DNA from: a bacterium
GTDB lineage: Bacteria > CG2-30-53-67
DNA: 64,000 nt
Assembly: GCA_919901565.1 (NCBI GenBank)
Contig: CAKKPE010000050.1
Coordinates: 1-64,000, forward strand
Direction: 5' to 3'
This document shows positions 8,078-20,638 of this stretch, one piece after another. How positions within the stretch are numbered: the first letter of the stretch is position 1; each line of letters opens with the position of its first letter. Both the position numbers and the translations under genes were made by a program. The notes under the pieces are model-generated. The model saw only the letters and a list, made by a program, of their open reading frames with translations. It made no database searches and was not told the origin of the DNA.

Positions 8078-9490
8078 TTATATGTCATAGTAAAGGTAGA
8101 ACTCGTACGGATGCGGACGCATGCGGACGGGATCGATCTCATTCTCCTGCTTGTAAGAGATCCAGGTGTCGATCACGTCCTGAGTGAAGACATCCCCCTT
8201 GAGAAGGTATTCGTGGTCTTCTTCGAGCGCCTTCATGGCAGCGTCCAGGGAGCCTGGAACCGATGGGACCCCGGCCAATTCCTCCGGGGCAAGATCATAG
8301 ATGTTCTTGTCCAGGGGGTCTCCTGGATCGACCTTGTTCTCGATTCCATCCAGTCCCGCCATGAGCATGGCCGAGAAGGCCAGGTAGGGGTTACAGGATG
8401 CATCCGGGAAGCGGACCTCTACACGCTTGGCCTTGGGGTTGGCCGAGTACATGGGAATCCGGATGGCGGCGCTCCGGTTCCTGCAAGAATAGGCCAGGTT
8501 CACCGGAGCTTCATACCCCGGCACGAGCCGTTTAAAAGAGTTGGTGGTGGGGTTGGTCAGGGCCACCAGGCTTGCCGCATGCTTCAGGATGCCGCCGATG
8601 TAATGGAGGGCCATATCGCTCAGCCCGCCGTACCCGTTGCCGGAGAACAGGGGCTTGCCTTCCTTCCATATGGACTGATGGACATGCATGCCTGAACCGT
8701 TGTCGCCGAAGATCGGCTTGGGCATGAAGGTAGCGGTCATGCCGTGTTTGTAAGCGACATTCTTGACGACATACTTGAACCGCAGCAGTTGGTCCGCCAT
8801 CCTGGACAGGGGGGCAAATTTCATGTCGATCTCGGCCTGTCCGGCTGTGGCCACCTCATGGTGCTGGGCCTCGATCTCAATGCCCATCTGTTCAAGCACC
8901 AGGCTCATCTCCGTCCGGATGTCCTGATATTTGTCCGTGGGAGGGACAGGGAAATACCCTTCTTTGTACCGGGGTTTGTATCCGAGGTTCGGTTTTTCGT
9001 CCCGGCCTGAATTCCAGATTCCCTCGTCGGAATCCAGGAAATAGTAACCGCAGTGCTGATTCTGGTCATATCGGACATCGTTGAAGATAAAGAACTCCGC
9101 TTCCGGGCCGAAATAGGCCGTATCCCCGATTCCCGTGGATTTAAGATAGGCCTCGGCCTTATGGGCGATATATCTCGGATCCCTGGAGTAGCGTTCCTTG
9201 GTGATCGGGTCCACAATATTGCAGTTCATGATGAGGGTGGGGTGTTCCGTAAAGGGGTCCATGACCGCCGTCTCGGGGTCCGGCAATACCAGCATATCCG
9301 AGGCATGGATGGCCTGCCATCCCCGGATACTGGACCCATCAAATCCTAATCCCTCCTCAAATACAGAGAGTTCGAGTCTGCTGATTGGTACGGAAAAGTG
9401 CTGCCACAGTCCCGGGAAATCCATGAATCGAAGGTCCAGCATCTTTGCATTATTCTTCTTGGCATACTCTAAAACCTTTTGGGGTGTCAT
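8078..9490 (-). CDS. glnA: Glutamine synthetase type I
   Basis: ATP-dependent condensation of glutamate and ammonia, 470 residues (GSI size). Motifs: [10 protein letters not shown] near the start, metal and ATP region MHVHQSIW, and [17 protein letters not shown]. The adenylylation loop KNIYDL places the modifiable tyrosine at residue 398, equivalent to Tyr397 of the enterobacterial enzyme. This suggests control by GlnE adenylylation, though glnE is not in the window. Ribosome site AAGGAGATC. It is the second gene after glnB, 40 bp apart. Confidence 0.97.
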   Translation of the reverse strand: MTPQKVLEYAKKNNAKMLDLRFMDFPGLWQHFSVPISRLELSVFEEGLGFDGSSIRGWQAIHASDMLVLPDPETAVMDPFTEHPTLIMNCNIVDPITKERYSRDPRYIAHKAEAYLKSTGIGDTAYFGPEAEFFIFNDVRYDQNQHCGYYFLDSDEGIWNSGRDEKPNLGYKPRYKEGYFPVPPTDKYQDIRTEMSLVLEQMGIEIEAQHHEVATAGQAEIDMKFAPLSRMADQLLRFKYVVKNVAYKHGMTATFMPKPIFGDNGSGMHVHQSIWKEGKPLFSGNGYGGLSDMALHYIGGILKHAASLVALTNPTTNSFKRLVPGYEAPVNLAYSCRNRSAAIRIPMYSANPKAKRVEVRFPDASCNPYLAFSAMLMAGLDGIENKVDPGDPLDKNIYDLAPEELAGVPSVPGSLDAAMKALEEDHEYLLKGDVFTQDVIDTWISYKQENEIDPVRMRPHPYEFYLYYDI

Positions 9491-9530
9491 TGCTGATCTC
9501 CTTTCTGAGAGATAATTGTAAAATCTAAAT

Positions 9531-10357
<827 letters not shown>

Positions 10358-13300
10358 TCAGTCCTGCCTGATCAGGGTGTCCCTGACTGGTTTCGGGATC
10401 TCTTTGAAAGAAGTGCTCTTCATCCGGGCCGCTTCTTTTTTACCCCGGAACGTGTTGGAAGTAAGCCCAGTGTAATGATAATAAACCGCATAGAGGCTTT
10501 CATCCTTGCCGGTCAGCATCTTGCCGGCGATCGGAACCTTCTTGACGATATAGGTGGCCAGAGAGAAAGGCTGGGCCATGATGTAACAGTCGATGTCCGA
10601 ACTGAGGAAATCATAGCTCCCTGCCGCTCTGATATTGTATTTCACCCGGATGGGGACCGCTGCAGTCAGCTTGTCCAGCGTCAATCCTGAGACATCGAAC
10701 GTGTTGTAATGTTTGATGGTGAAGTTCGTCGAGTGGAACTTTCCGTCATGGATGGTGAAGTCCCCGCCCATGGTGTCGTACTCAAGGATAAGAAAGAGTT
10801 CGTCCTTCCTTCCTGCCATGATCTCGACCCGGCTGATGATCTCCTTGATGAGATTGAACAGATAATTGCGTTCCCGTGTGGAGCGGATCAGCAGGTGGGC
10901 CCCTCCGGTCATTTCCCGGGACGTTTCTTCGAGAGACTTGTAGAAGTTGCCTCCCACCCGGATGGATCCGCTGATCTCGCCGGCATAGAAGGTGCGGTTG
11001 CCCGGGAAAAGCTGGAGGTATTTTTCGGCGCTTACTCCGGCGATCTGCGTCTCGGCCTGGAATACCGGGGTCTCCGCGGAAAGGAAGTCCACGCTTGCCT
11101 TGCCTGTTGCCGTACCCGCCAGGCCGGATGTGGTGAAGGATGGGATCGTCAGCACCCCGTCTTTCATGATCAGCCCGGCCAGGAAGTCCTGCAGTTCATA
11201 TTGTTTGTATCGGACCTTGTCCATGGTGAGATCGGCCTTGAACCGGGGTTTCTTCCAGGCAGCCCTGTCGATCTTCTGAGAGGTGTTATCGGCTGAAAAA
11301 AACTCCTTTTCAAGAGGGGCCAGGTCCAGGTCATGGAGAGCGATCCGGAGTTCCGGTTCCGTAGAACCCATCCTCGGGATCTTGAGGTCCAGGGAAAGGG
11401 GCGTATTCCCCCATTCGCACAGGATCCCCTTGGCCGAAACCTCCTGCCCGGCAAAATGCAGGGTCCCGGCTGTATTACGGAACGTCCAGGGGCTGATGCG
11501 GGGATGGGCCGAGACATGATTCAGGACAAGGTCCCCTTTTACGTCCACGGGGTCTTTATCCTTGGGCCTGTAAGAAAGTGTGAGATCCCCTGACACACTG
11601 GCGTTGGGCGGAGATCCGGAGAAAACAGGGAAAACCTGTGAGAGAGACTGCATGGAAACCGCCGCGTTCCTGATATCGAGCGTGATGGAGAGCGCCTCGC
11701 TGTCCTGGACGCTGCCTGTAAAGAGGAGGGATTCGCCGGCGAGTTTCCATTCCCCCTTCCGGATGATCATCTGCTTTCCGTTCAGGACATGGCCGGTAAA
11801 AGCAAAACGGCTGCTGGTGCCCGCGGTCTTTGACATCCAGTCCGACAGAGTAAAAGATGTCCTGGTCAGGTCCAGGCTGGTATCAATATTCATGTCTCCG
11901 GGGGTGCCGTCGAGCAGTAGGGTGAGTCCAGGGTTCTCATTGCTGATCTTCAGTATCCCGCTGAGCAGGGGAAACCATGAGCTGAGATCCTGTTCCGTGG
12001 GGTTGGCCGAGATCTTTAATCGGAGGTAGGGATCGCTGCTGGCGACCCTGGAGGCCATCCCCTCGATCAGGCTCGGGAGATTGCCGATCTTTGCCTTCAG
12101 TGAGAAGGGGAGGACCTCGTTCTCTTTGAAGTTAAGCCTCCCCTGTATCCCGGAGATCGAGAAGGGAGACAGGGGAAAGGCGAACCCCGCTCCATCCAGG
12201 TCTACGATCCCCTGGAGTGAAACCGGCGCATTCTGGCTTTTTGAAGAGAGCAGGCGGATCTGTATGCCGGCATATCCCACGAACTGGCGGATGTGGGATA
12301 GGGGGAGGGTATTGCGCAGGGCTTCGGGTAATTGCATGCTCAGGTCCTGGATCTCCTTGAGGTTCAGGCCTGCATCGATGCCGAGGTCCGTTTCTCCGGC
12401 CATGGTCCGGGAAAAAGTTCCGGTAATCCTCTTGAAATCGGAGTTTCCGTAGCTTCCGCTCATGTCCATGAACTGTACGGACTCCTGGTCCACGGAGATT
12501 CCCCCGTTGATCGACGTTAGAGGGAGGAGGTTTCCGCCCTGTTTAAGACCGAAATCATGAAAGGCCACCTTGATGGAGAAATGCTTTTCGTATCCTGCAA
12601 GACCTTCACCGGCGGCGCTTTTTAAAGCCGTGCCCGAGGGCGATTGACCGGATGCCGTGATCTCAAGCAAAGGGATGTCCATGCTTCCGGTTGAAACGGC
12701 ATTTCGGACAGAGCGTGCTATGTCTTCAGAAAGGAGCCGGTCCGGAAGGTACCCCCGCAGTCCGTCAAAGGAGAGATTCGATGCGTGCAGGGAGATTCCG
12801 TACCAGGGTTTCCCGTTCAGGTCGCCGGTCCAGATGCCGTGCCCCCAGGCCGAGATCTCACCCAGCCGGAGGTCCAGGTGGTTGACACTGACGATCCCTT
12901 CCCCTCTGTGGAGAGAGAAACTCACGACCGCCTCTTTTCCCTTCAGGGGCTGAGTGGCATACCGGTCGGCGAGAAAGTGGAAATTTTCAAGCGAGAGTTC
13001 TCCGGACATGTCGAGCTCGTTGTCAGGGTTAAGCGTGCAATGGGCCTTAAGGCCGGTCTCTCCGGAGATCTGCTGGATGCCGAGAAACTCCAGCAGATAG
13101 GGACTGGATATCTTCGCCGGCATCCGGGATATGGCAAGGTCGGCATTGAGCTTCAAATACCGGAGGTCCCATGGCCCTGCTCCCAAATCAATCTCCCCGT
13201 TCATGGAAAAGGAATTCAGCTCGAGGAGCCTGTGCGGGAACTGTGCTTTGACCCTTAACTGGATGGGGGCCTCCCCGGAAGTCCTTCTCAGGGAGCCGTA

Positions 13301-13858
13301 TACTTCCTGAAGCACAAGATGGGGCCTTCCGGATGGGTCCCGCTGGTCCATGATCACAAAGGATGCGTCCTTGAAGAAAATGCTTTTGATGGTTGTTTGC
13401 AGCGAAAGAGCGGATCCGTTTTCTTTGATCTCATGTTCCGCAGGGGCGGCAGGAGAATGGCCCATGAATAGCCATTTCCCATGCTCGTCTCTCCGGACCA
13501 GGATCTCCGGGCGGTTCAGATAGATTTTGTAAGCAAGGGCCTTGCCGAGAATAAGTGGGAAAAATTTCAGTTTGACCTCCAGGGATTCAGCCCGGATCCA
13601 ATCCGTACCTGTTTTCAGATCCGAGAACCGGATGTTGTGCATCCGTATGGACGGGCACGGAATGACGCTCAGGCTCACATCCTCTATGGAGGTCTGCACG
13701 GAAAGCTTCTCTTCCATGATTCGGGCGACCCAGTTCGTGATCGTATGGGGGGGAAGTATCCGTTGAAGCGTGGCCTGAATCGAGACGATCAGGAGAATCA
13801 GGGCAAACGCCAGGATCAGGGGTAAAAGGATCTTCTTTCTTAGGATTTTTAAGGTCAT
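10358..13858 (-). CDS. Large AsmA/YhdP-like membrane-anchored protein
   Basis: 1166 residues. One N-terminal membrane helix, LPLILAFALILLIVSI, then an AsmA-type N-terminal segment (ILPPHTITNWVARIMEEKL, SVQTSIEDVSLSVIPCPSIR) and a very long beta-rich periplasmic body ending in an AsmA-like C-terminal domain (about residues 850-1100). The YhdP, TamB and AsmA group forms hydrophobic grooves bridging the inner and outer membranes and is linked to phospholipid transport. This matches the abundance of Mla genes in the window. Which family member it is cannot be fixed by eye. Confidence 0.8.
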   Translation of the reverse strand: MTLKILRKKILLPLILAFALILLIVSIQATLQRILPPHTITNWVARIMEEKLSVQTSIEDVSLSVIPCPSIRMHNIRFSDLKTGTDWIRAESLEVKLKFFPLILGKALAYKIYLNRPEILVRRDEHGKWLFMGHSPAAPAEHEIKENGSALSLQTTIKSIFFKDASFVIMDQRDPSGRPHLVLQEVYGSLRRTSGEAPIQLRVKAQFPHRLLELNSFSMNGEIDLGAGPWDLRYLKLNADLAISRMPAKISSPYLLEFLGIQQISGETGLKAHCTLNPDNELDMSGELSLENFHFLADRYATQPLKGKEAVVSFSLHRGEGIVSVNHLDLRLGEISAWGHGIWTGDLNGKPWYGISLHASNLSFDGLRGYLPDRLLSEDIARSVRNAVSTGSMDIPLLEITASGQSPSGTALKSAAGEGLAGYEKHFSIKVAFHDFGLKQGGNLLPLTSINGGISVDQESVQFMDMSGSYGNSDFKRITGTFSRTMAGETDLGIDAGLNLKEIQDLSMQLPEALRNTLPLSHIRQFVGYAGIQIRLLSSKSQNAPVSLQGIVDLDGAGFAFPLSPFSISGIQGRLNFKENEVLPFSLKAKIGNLPSLIEGMASRVASSDPYLRLKISANPTEQDLSSWFPLLSGILKISNENPGLTLLLDGTPGDMNIDTSLDLTRTSFTLSDWMSKTAGTSSRFAFTGHVLNGKQMIIRKGEWKLAGESLLFTGSVQDSEALSITLDIRNAAVSMQSLSQVFPVFSGSPPNASVSGDLTLSYRPKDKDPVDVKGDLVLNHVSAHPRISPWTFRNTAGTLHFAGQEVSAKGILCEWGNTPLSLDLKIPRMGSTEPELRIALHDLDLAPLEKEFFSADNTSQKIDRAAWKKPRFKADLTMDKVRYKQYELQDFLAGLIMKDGVLTIPSFTTSGLAGTATGKASVDFLSAETPVFQAETQIAGVSAEKYLQLFPGNRTFYAGEISGSIRVGGNFYKSLEETSREMTGGAHLLIRSTRERNYLFNLIKEIISRVEIMAGRKDELFLILEYDTMGGDFTIHDGKFHSTNFTIKHYNTFDVSGLTLDKLTAAVPIRVKYNIRAAGSYDFLSSDIDCYIMAQPFSLATYIVKKVPIAGKMLTGKDESLYAVYYHYTGLTSNTFRGKKEAARMKSTSFKEIPKPVRDTLIRQD

Positions 13859-15645
<1,787 letters not shown>

Positions 15646-15743
15646 CCATCGCTGATTGCACAGCTCCATCGAATCATTTTACAAACAGAGCGTGAATAAA
15701 GGTTCTTTCGTAAGAAAGCTGAGCGGCTATAGAAATTAAATAT

Positions 15744-15995
15744 AAAGAATCAAAAATCAAAATGACAGAGTAAGGGTCAAAAATGAGTATTCAAGACGGG
15801 TTCTAAGATTTGCTCTTTTATGGCGCTATGTTATCGACGTGCGATAGAAAGGAGAGATCTGTAGAATCATTCGTAATCGGGTGCTTTGGCGTCTTACCTG
15901 TTTAGGATCTCATGTCCTGAATTTAGGCATGCTTTAAGAGGCGGCGCCATTTTTATATTTTGATTTGTCATTTTGATTTTTTATCTTTGATTCTT
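15744..15995. repeat. MITE-like segment with imperfect terminal inverted repeats
   Basis: The guaB-guaA gap (15646-16071) has no gene. AAAGAATCAAAAATCAAAATGACA near 15744-15767 recurs inverted at 15966-15995, where it differs by a short insertion of about six bases. The ends bound a 252-bp block without coding potential. This could be a miniature inverted-repeat element or a large regulatory hairpin. No target-site duplication was obvious. Confidence 0.5.
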
Positions 15996-16071
15996 AAATG
16001 TGTGCAAGAAAACTTTTTGATTTCCAATTTCTGCGTGATTCAACTTAAACACGAAAGAGACTGAATAAGCC

Positions 16072-17616
16072 ATGCCGGCAAAGCAGGAAAAAATTCTTAT
16101 CCTCGATTTCGGGTCCCAGTATACGCAGCTGATCGCCCGCCGTATCCGCGAGCTCAAGGTCTACTCCGAGATCCGGCCTTTTTCCGAGCCCCTGGATGGG
16201 ATCCGTGCCTTCAGCCCTTCGGGCCTGATCCTCTCAGGCGGCCCCTCCAGTGTGGCAGATCCCGGGGCCCCGCTCCCTGACCCGGGGATTTTCGGCCTGG
16301 GCATCCCCATCCTCGGCATCTGCTACGGCATGCAGTTGATGACACACATGCTGGGCGGCAGGGTCGCCGCTGCTCTGCACCGTGAATACGGCGCGGCCGA
16401 ACTGGAACTTCTGGCAGAGTCCGATCTTTTTTCCGGATTGGGTAAACGTCTCCGGGTATGGATGAGCCACGGCGACCGGATCGATGCGCCGCCGCAGGGT
16501 TTCTCCCCCATAGCCGGCACACCGAACTCGCCGGTGGCCGCGATGGCCGATGCCGGACGGGGTTATTATGCCCTGCAGTTCCATCCCGAAGTGGCCCACA
16601 CCCCCCAGGGCATGGAGATACTCAAGAACTTCGCCTATCGGATCTGCGGGTGCGGGCCCAACTGGACCATGCATTCCTTTGTGGAACAGGCCGTATCCGA
16701 TATCCGGGCCCGTGCGGGGAATGGGAAGGTGATCTGCGCCCTTTCAGGAGGGGTGGATTCCTCGGTTGCCGCCGTGCTGATCCACAGGGCCATCGGGGAC
16801 CGGCTCACCTGCATCTTTGTGGACAACGGACTGCTCCGGCGGAACGAACCCGAAAAAGTGGTCAAGGCGTTCCGTGACGAGTTCCGCATCCCTCTGGTCT
16901 TTGTGGATGCCGCAGAGAGGTTCCTTAAAAAACTGGCCGGGGTCACCGATCCTGAGAAGAAGCGCAAGATCATCGGGAACGAGTTCATCCGGGTTTTTGA
17001 AGAAGAGGCGGGCAAGCTCGGCAAGGTCGATTTCCTGGCCCAGGGGACACTCTATCCGGACGTAATCGAGAGCGTCTCCTTCAAAGGTCCGTCGGCCACC
17101 ATCAAGAGCCACCACAACGTGGGCGGGCTCCCTGAACGCATGAAACTCAAGCTGATCGAACCCTTAAGGGAGCTCTTCAAGGACGAGGTCCGGCTGGCAG
17201 GCAAGGAGCTGGAGATCCCCGATGAGATCCTCTTCCGCCAGCCTTTCCCGGGCCCGGGTCTGGCCGTGCGCGTACTCGGGGAGGTCACCCGGGATCGCCT
17301 CGATATTCTGCGCAGGGCCGATGCCATCGTGATCGAGGAGGTCAAGGCAGCAGGGCTCTACCGGCAGATCTGGCAGTCCTTTGCCGTGCTCCTTCCGATC
17401 CGGACCGTGGGGGTCATGGGCGACGAGCGGACTTACGAGCACGTGATTGCCGTGCGGGCAGTCACGAGCCAGGACGGCATGACCGCCGACTGGGTCCAGT
17501 TACCCTATGATCTCCTGGCCCGCATCTCCAACCGGATCATCAACGAGGTCAAAGGGGTCAACCGCGTGGCCTACGACATCTCCTCCAAACCGCCGAGCAC
17601 CATCGAGTGGGAATAA
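16072..17616 (+). CDS. guaA: GMP synthase (glutamine-hydrolysing)
   Basis: Converts XMP to GMP using glutamine, 514 residues. The class I amidotransferase domain has the nucleophile in GICYGMQLM (Cys84) and the His/Glu pair in QFHPEVAHT. The ATP pyrophosphatase domain carries the PP-loop SGGVDSSV near residue 225, and the C-terminal dimerisation domain ends with the conserved KPPSTIEWE. Complete. It is three bases from the convergent lipoprotein stop. Works directly after guaB. Confidence 0.97.
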   Translation: MPAKQEKILILDFGSQYTQLIARRIRELKVYSEIRPFSEPLDGIRAFSPSGLILSGGPSSVADPGAPLPDPGIFGLGIPILGICYGMQLMTHMLGGRVAAALHREYGAAELELLAESDLFSGLGKRLRVWMSHGDRIDAPPQGFSPIAGTPNSPVAAMADAGRGYYALQFHPEVAHTPQGMEILKNFAYRICGCGPNWTMHSFVEQAVSDIRARAGNGKVICALSGGVDSSVAAVLIHRAIGDRLTCIFVDNGLLRRNEPEKVVKAFRDEFRIPLVFVDAAERFLKKLAGVTDPEKKRKIIGNEFIRVFEEEAGKLGKVDFLAQGTLYPDVIESVSFKGPSATIKSHHNVGGLPERMKLKLIEPLRELFKDEVRLAGKELEIPDEILFRQPFPGPGLAVRVLGEVTRDRLDILRRADAIVIEEVKAAGLYRQIWQSFAVLLPIRTVGVMGDERTYEHVIAVRAVTSQDGMTADWVQLPYDLLARISNRIINEVKGVNRVAYDISSKPPSTIEWE

Positions 17617-17619
17617 AAT

Positions 17620-18147
17620 TCAGTTCTCACCCTTCTGCGACCGGGTGATCTGGATCTGGGTCCCTTTCTTTTCCTTGTTTTCGACCAGCATAATGTGTGT
17701 GGCGCTTCCCTGTTTATCCATGGCGATACTCACCATCTTCCCGTCCGGCATGGCCATCTCGTATGTCTTCGGATCATCCCCTTTCAGCTTCTCCTTGTAA
17801 AACGCAGACACCAGGTCGATGGGGTCCTTGGAAAAAAGGACCGTAGAAGAAAAGCCCTTTCCTCCCGCCTTGTCCATTCCCGTCATGCTTACTGTCCCTC
17901 CCTGTTCCTGCGTCGCGCCGGGGTATATCGGCACACCCAAATCCGCGGGAATCGTGTCGTTCCCTATCTTCATGGTTGCCGTTCCATCTTCAGTCTTGAC
18001 CGTCATCTCATGGGCGCTCCCGTCACCTTTCCTCGTGACCTCCACCTTGCCTTCGGGCGTTGAATAGACCTTGGTTTCCTCTTTCTTGCCGCAGGCCGCG
18101 GACATGATAAGGCAAAGCATCATAACGAACAGGACAATGTTTTTCAT
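17620..18147 (-). CDS. Hypothetical lipoprotein
   Basis: 175 residues. Signal peptide MKNIVLFVMMLCLIMSAAC with lipobox SAAC, so a lipid-anchored exported protein is likely. The mature part contains PADLGVPIYPGA followed by a region with SAFYKEKL, a pattern seen in small secreted beta-rich proteins of unknown role in anaerobic proteobacteria. GGAGGGCCC precedes the ATG. Converges with guaA; no functional link is evident. Confidence 0.75.
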   Translation of the reverse strand: MKNIVLFVMMLCLIMSAACGKKEETKVYSTPEGKVEVTRKGDGSAHEMTVKTEDGTATMKIGNDTIPADLGVPIYPGATQEQGGTVSMTGMDKAGGKGFSSTVLFSKDPIDLVSAFYKEKLKGDDPKTYEMAMPDGKMVSIAMDKQGSATHIMLVENKEKKGTQIQITRSQKGEN

Positions 18148-18741
18148 GGGCCCTCCTTCATCATCGCAGGATATGGATTACTAAAAAAAAGACCGGATGG
18201 TTATTTCATACTATGTCCCGGAGCCGCCTGTCAACCGAATCTTCAGGAACACGTTCGGGGAAGGGTCCGGGCGGGTTGTTCAATCAGGCTGGAAATCCGG
18301 GAGTGAAGAGATGACCTTTGCGGATGCGTAGATGAACAAGAAGGAGCGGAAGATGCCGGCGAAATCCATTAATTCGGAAAAAAAGCAGGGCCTTTTATAA
18401 ATATTTTTTTTGAAACTATCCATTTTTTCATGGCACTCTGATGGAAAACGAGCTTTTTTATTCCGGAAAGAACCTCTCTCCGGTTCTGGTATACCGATAC
18501 CATCTTTTTTAAAATTATCAATGATTCAATGAGTTGCAGGATAATCAGCATCAACGGCTGTTTGGGCGGAAAAATATTTTAAAAAAATGCATTTTTTTTG
18601 TGACCTTTTGATGAAATTTACCACTAATACACAGAACCGTAGAGCGGGATAGGTTCTCTATGCGCTCTATGTGTGAGATTCAATAAATTAAACCGGTTCG
18701 GGTTGCACCATACGGCCCGGCCAATCAGGGGGGGGGGCGAA
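18148..18741. other. 594-bp AT-rich intergenic region
   Basis: Lies between divergent lipoprotein and PEP-CTERM genes. It contains homopolymer A/T runs near 18375-18410 and 18580-18600 and a run of ten G close to 18727. Short open frames here lack ribosome sites and family resemblance. I found no -24/-12 element and no convincing sigma-70 pair. Confidence 0.4.
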
Positions 18742-19341
18742 ATGATGAAAAATTTTGCGAAAAAGTCTCTACTGGTTTTGGCATGTATATTATTGCCATG
18801 CCTCAGCAGCATCTCGGAGGCGGTTCCGCTCACCTTCTCGGATAGCGTGATCAACCCCGGGAGTCCAAGTTATGTGCATGTGCTCAATGATAATGTCATT
18901 GTTCCGGCGGACTCGGACGGAGAAACGGCCACACAGTCTTTCACAATCGATTCCGCCATACTGACCATCAATGCCGATATCAATCTCGGGACATTGGATG
19001 CTCATCCAGACGATTTGACCCTTGGCATGTCCGTGATAAGAACTTCGGGGAATTCCATCTTCATGGGGAGACGTGTCTTCTTAAGCAGGCATGCCGACAC
19101 GGTCCTTAAGAGCCAAATCCTCCAGTTCAGACTTACGGGCCCGGTCCTTGAGGCGCTTGGCTCAGACCTAAAGCTTCAGGTTGATCTGACCATGAATCCT
19201 CTTTTCGGCGGCAGTATAAGGGTGAATGAATCAACGCTTTCGGGCATAGCGACCATGGTCCCGGTACCCGAGCCGTCATCCCTGCTGCTTGTCGGAAGCG
19301 GAATCCTCGGCCTTTTCAGTGTATACCGCAGACGAGGGTGA
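18742..19341 (+). CDS. PEP-CTERM sorting-domain protein
   Basis: About 199 residues from the tandem ATG codons at 18742/18745; the longer frame upstream lacks a signal peptide at its end. It has an N-terminal signal peptide (KKSLLVLACILLPCLSSISE), a beta-rich body of unknown function, and a C-terminal tripartite PEP-CTERM signal: VPEPSSLLL, hydrophobic segment, then YRRRG. Such proteins are processed by exosortase in exopolysaccharide-producing Gram-negatives. No exosortase gene is in the window. The G-rich stretch before the start is an unusual ribosome site. Confidence 0.82.
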   Translation: MMKNFAKKSLLVLACILLPCLSSISEAVPLTFSDSVINPGSPSYVHVLNDNVIVPADSDGETATQSFTIDSAILTINADINLGTLDAHPDDLTLGMSVIRTSGNSIFMGRRVFLSRHADTVLKSQILQFRLTGPVLEALGSDLKLQVDLTMNPLFGGSIRVNESTLSGIATMVPVPEPSSLLLVGSGILGLFSVYRRRG

Positions 19342-19391
19342 ACCCTGCACCACGCCTTTACCCGGTTAGAGCAGAAAAATTGTCTATTACA

Positions 19392-19430
19392 TTTACCCCG
19401 TTAGAGGTCACAAGGCCTCTGACGGGGTAA
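19392..19430. terminator. Long hairpin downstream of PEP-CTERM gene
   Basis: TTTACCCCGTTAGAGG (19392-19407) pairs with CCTCTGACGGGGTAAA (19415-19430) with a single G.T wobble and a 7-base loop. No T run follows on the plus strand, so it may be a weak terminator or a 3'-protective structure. Confidence 0.55.
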
Positions 19431-19623
19431 AGATCGTCCGGAAAGCCTTTTCCAAAAACACCTTCCCATGTGAATCATAAAATATTTTTTCCCCTGGTTC
19501 TTGTTTCCTGCAGCATGGAGAACCTCTTACGTGATCTTTCCTGCCGGGAATTTTTAAACGGGCCTTGATATGGACCCGCGTTATTCGGCTCATTGGAGCG
19601 GATGGCTAAAAAGGTCCTTTCCA

Positions 19624-19653
19624 TTGACAAATCAAGAGTTTTCATAATAATAT
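19624..19653 (+). promoter_or_regulatory. Sigma-70-type promoter for the tandem-permease Mla operon
   Basis: TTGACA (19624-19629) and TAATAT (19648-19653), spacer 18 bp, about 50 bp before the first permease start. Confidence 0.6.
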
Positions 19654-19701
19654 AAGGACGTCCACGGAAAATTACTCTCTTTATTTCGGAGCCGGTCGGA
19701 T

Positions 19702-20481
19702 ATGGAATGGGCTTTGCATACGATTTCCCGCTACTTCCCCTTTGTAACGGTACTCGGGAGGATGGCCGGCTTTTTTCTGGAATCCGTGGCCGCTATTTTC
19801 ACGCCGAAATTCTATTCAGTCAGGATGCTGGAGCAGATGCAGCGGATGTGCGTCCACTGCATGGTGCCGGTCCTCTTCGTACTGGCCCCCATGGGAGCGG
19901 TTGTGGCCATGGAGAGCCTCAAGGTCTTTTCCATATTCGGCGCCTCCGGCATGACCAGCAGCCTCCTCTCCGTGGCCCTGTTCCGGGAACTTGCGCCGGT
20001 TCTGGTCTCGGTCATGGTGGCGAGCCAGGCCGGGGCGGAGACCGCTGCCGAACTCGGGGCCATGCGGGTCAGAGAGCAGATCGATGCCATGGAGGTCATG
20101 TCCGTGGATCCCCTCAAGGCCATGATTGTGCCGAGACTTCTGGCCGGGTTTTTTATCACGCCCATTCTGACCCTGGTCGGGACTTTCACCGGAATACTCG
20201 GTGGCTACATCATCGCGGTGATGGTCAAGGGATCGAACAGCGGCGCCTATATGGGAAACCTTTTTGTCTGGCTGAACATGATGGATGTGATGGGCGGTGT
20301 TATCAAGGCGGCGATTTTCGGCCTGCTGATCATGGTGATCAGCTGTCACCAGGGTTTCTACGCGAGCGGCGGGGCCGCAGGCGTGGGCCAGGCCACCAAC
20401 AATTCAGTGGTGCATTCAGTGGTTTCGATCCTGGTGGTGAATTACTTTCTGACCACCGCGTTCTTTGGGTTTAATATATGA
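19702..20481 (+). CDS. MlaE-family permease, first of a tandem pair
   Basis: 259-residue inner-membrane permease. Family signature FRELAPVLVSVMVASQAGAE, then AAELGAMRVREQIDAMEVM; C-terminal ISCHQGFYASGGAAGVGQAT is the conserved tail loop. GGAGCCGGTCGGAT precedes the ATG. A second, different MlaE protein is encoded immediately downstream, so the pair may form a heterodimer, as do the YrbEA/YrbEB permeases of actinobacterial mce operons. The TGA stop is provided by the first bases of a 126-bp repeat. Confidence 0.9.
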   Translation: MEWALHTISRYFPFVTVLGRMAGFFLESVAAIFTPKFYSVRMLEQMQRMCVHCMVPVLFVLAPMGAVVAMESLKVFSIFGASGMTSSLLSVALFRELAPVLVSVMVASQAGAETAAELGAMRVREQIDAMEVMSVDPLKAMIVPRLLAGFFITPILTLVGTFTGILGGYIIAVMVKGSNSGAYMGNLFVWLNMMDVMGGVIKAAIFGLLIMVISCHQGFYASGGAAGVGQATNNSVVHSVVSILVVNYFLTTAFFGFNI

Positions 20482-20605
20482 CGGCTTCGTAAAAAGTCCA
20501 TCTGCGGCGTTGCGCTGCGTCCTTCGTCATTGCAGCGTAGCTGTAAGTACGCCTCATTCCTCAGGACTTGCGCGCCTTGCATCTGGGCCTTTTTACTTTG
20601 CCGTC
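20480..20605 (+). repeat. 126-bp interspersed repeat with terminal inverted repeats (copy 1)
   Basis: Starts GACGGCTTCGTAAAAAGTCC and ends with the inverted GGCCTTTTTACTTTGCCGTC. A second near-complete copy lies in opposite orientation at 34477-34601, and end fragments occur at 27089-27121 and 49050-49062. Noncoding, MITE-like. Here it sits inside an operon between two permease genes and overlaps the stop codon of the first. Confidence 0.85.
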
Positions 20606-20638
20606 CCATTTGAGGATTTTTTCAAATATAGGCGGCTC

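Larger units (their letters stand above)
19342..19701. other. 360-bp intergenic region with hairpin and promoter
   Basis: Between the PEP-CTERM gene and the tandem-permease Mla operon. It holds a 16-bp-stem hairpin (19392-19430) and a promoter (19624-19653), both listed separately. A 61-codon minus-strand frame at 19408-19593 has no ribosome site or similarity and was not accepted. Confidence 0.6.

Noticed and set aside
18600-18741. Sigma-54 promoter before the PEP-CTERM gene
   Set aside because: GGTTCGGGTTGCA near 18695 has only 8 bases between the GG and GC, so it fails the -24/-12 spacing.
18624-18854. Short minus-strand frames in the gap before the PEP-CTERM gene
   Set aside because: No ribosome site, overlap the real gene, no recognisable motif.
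20465-20638. N-terminal extension of the second permease
   Set aside because: Encoded by the 126-bp repeat and overlaps the first permease; the MlaE similarity begins at 20639.
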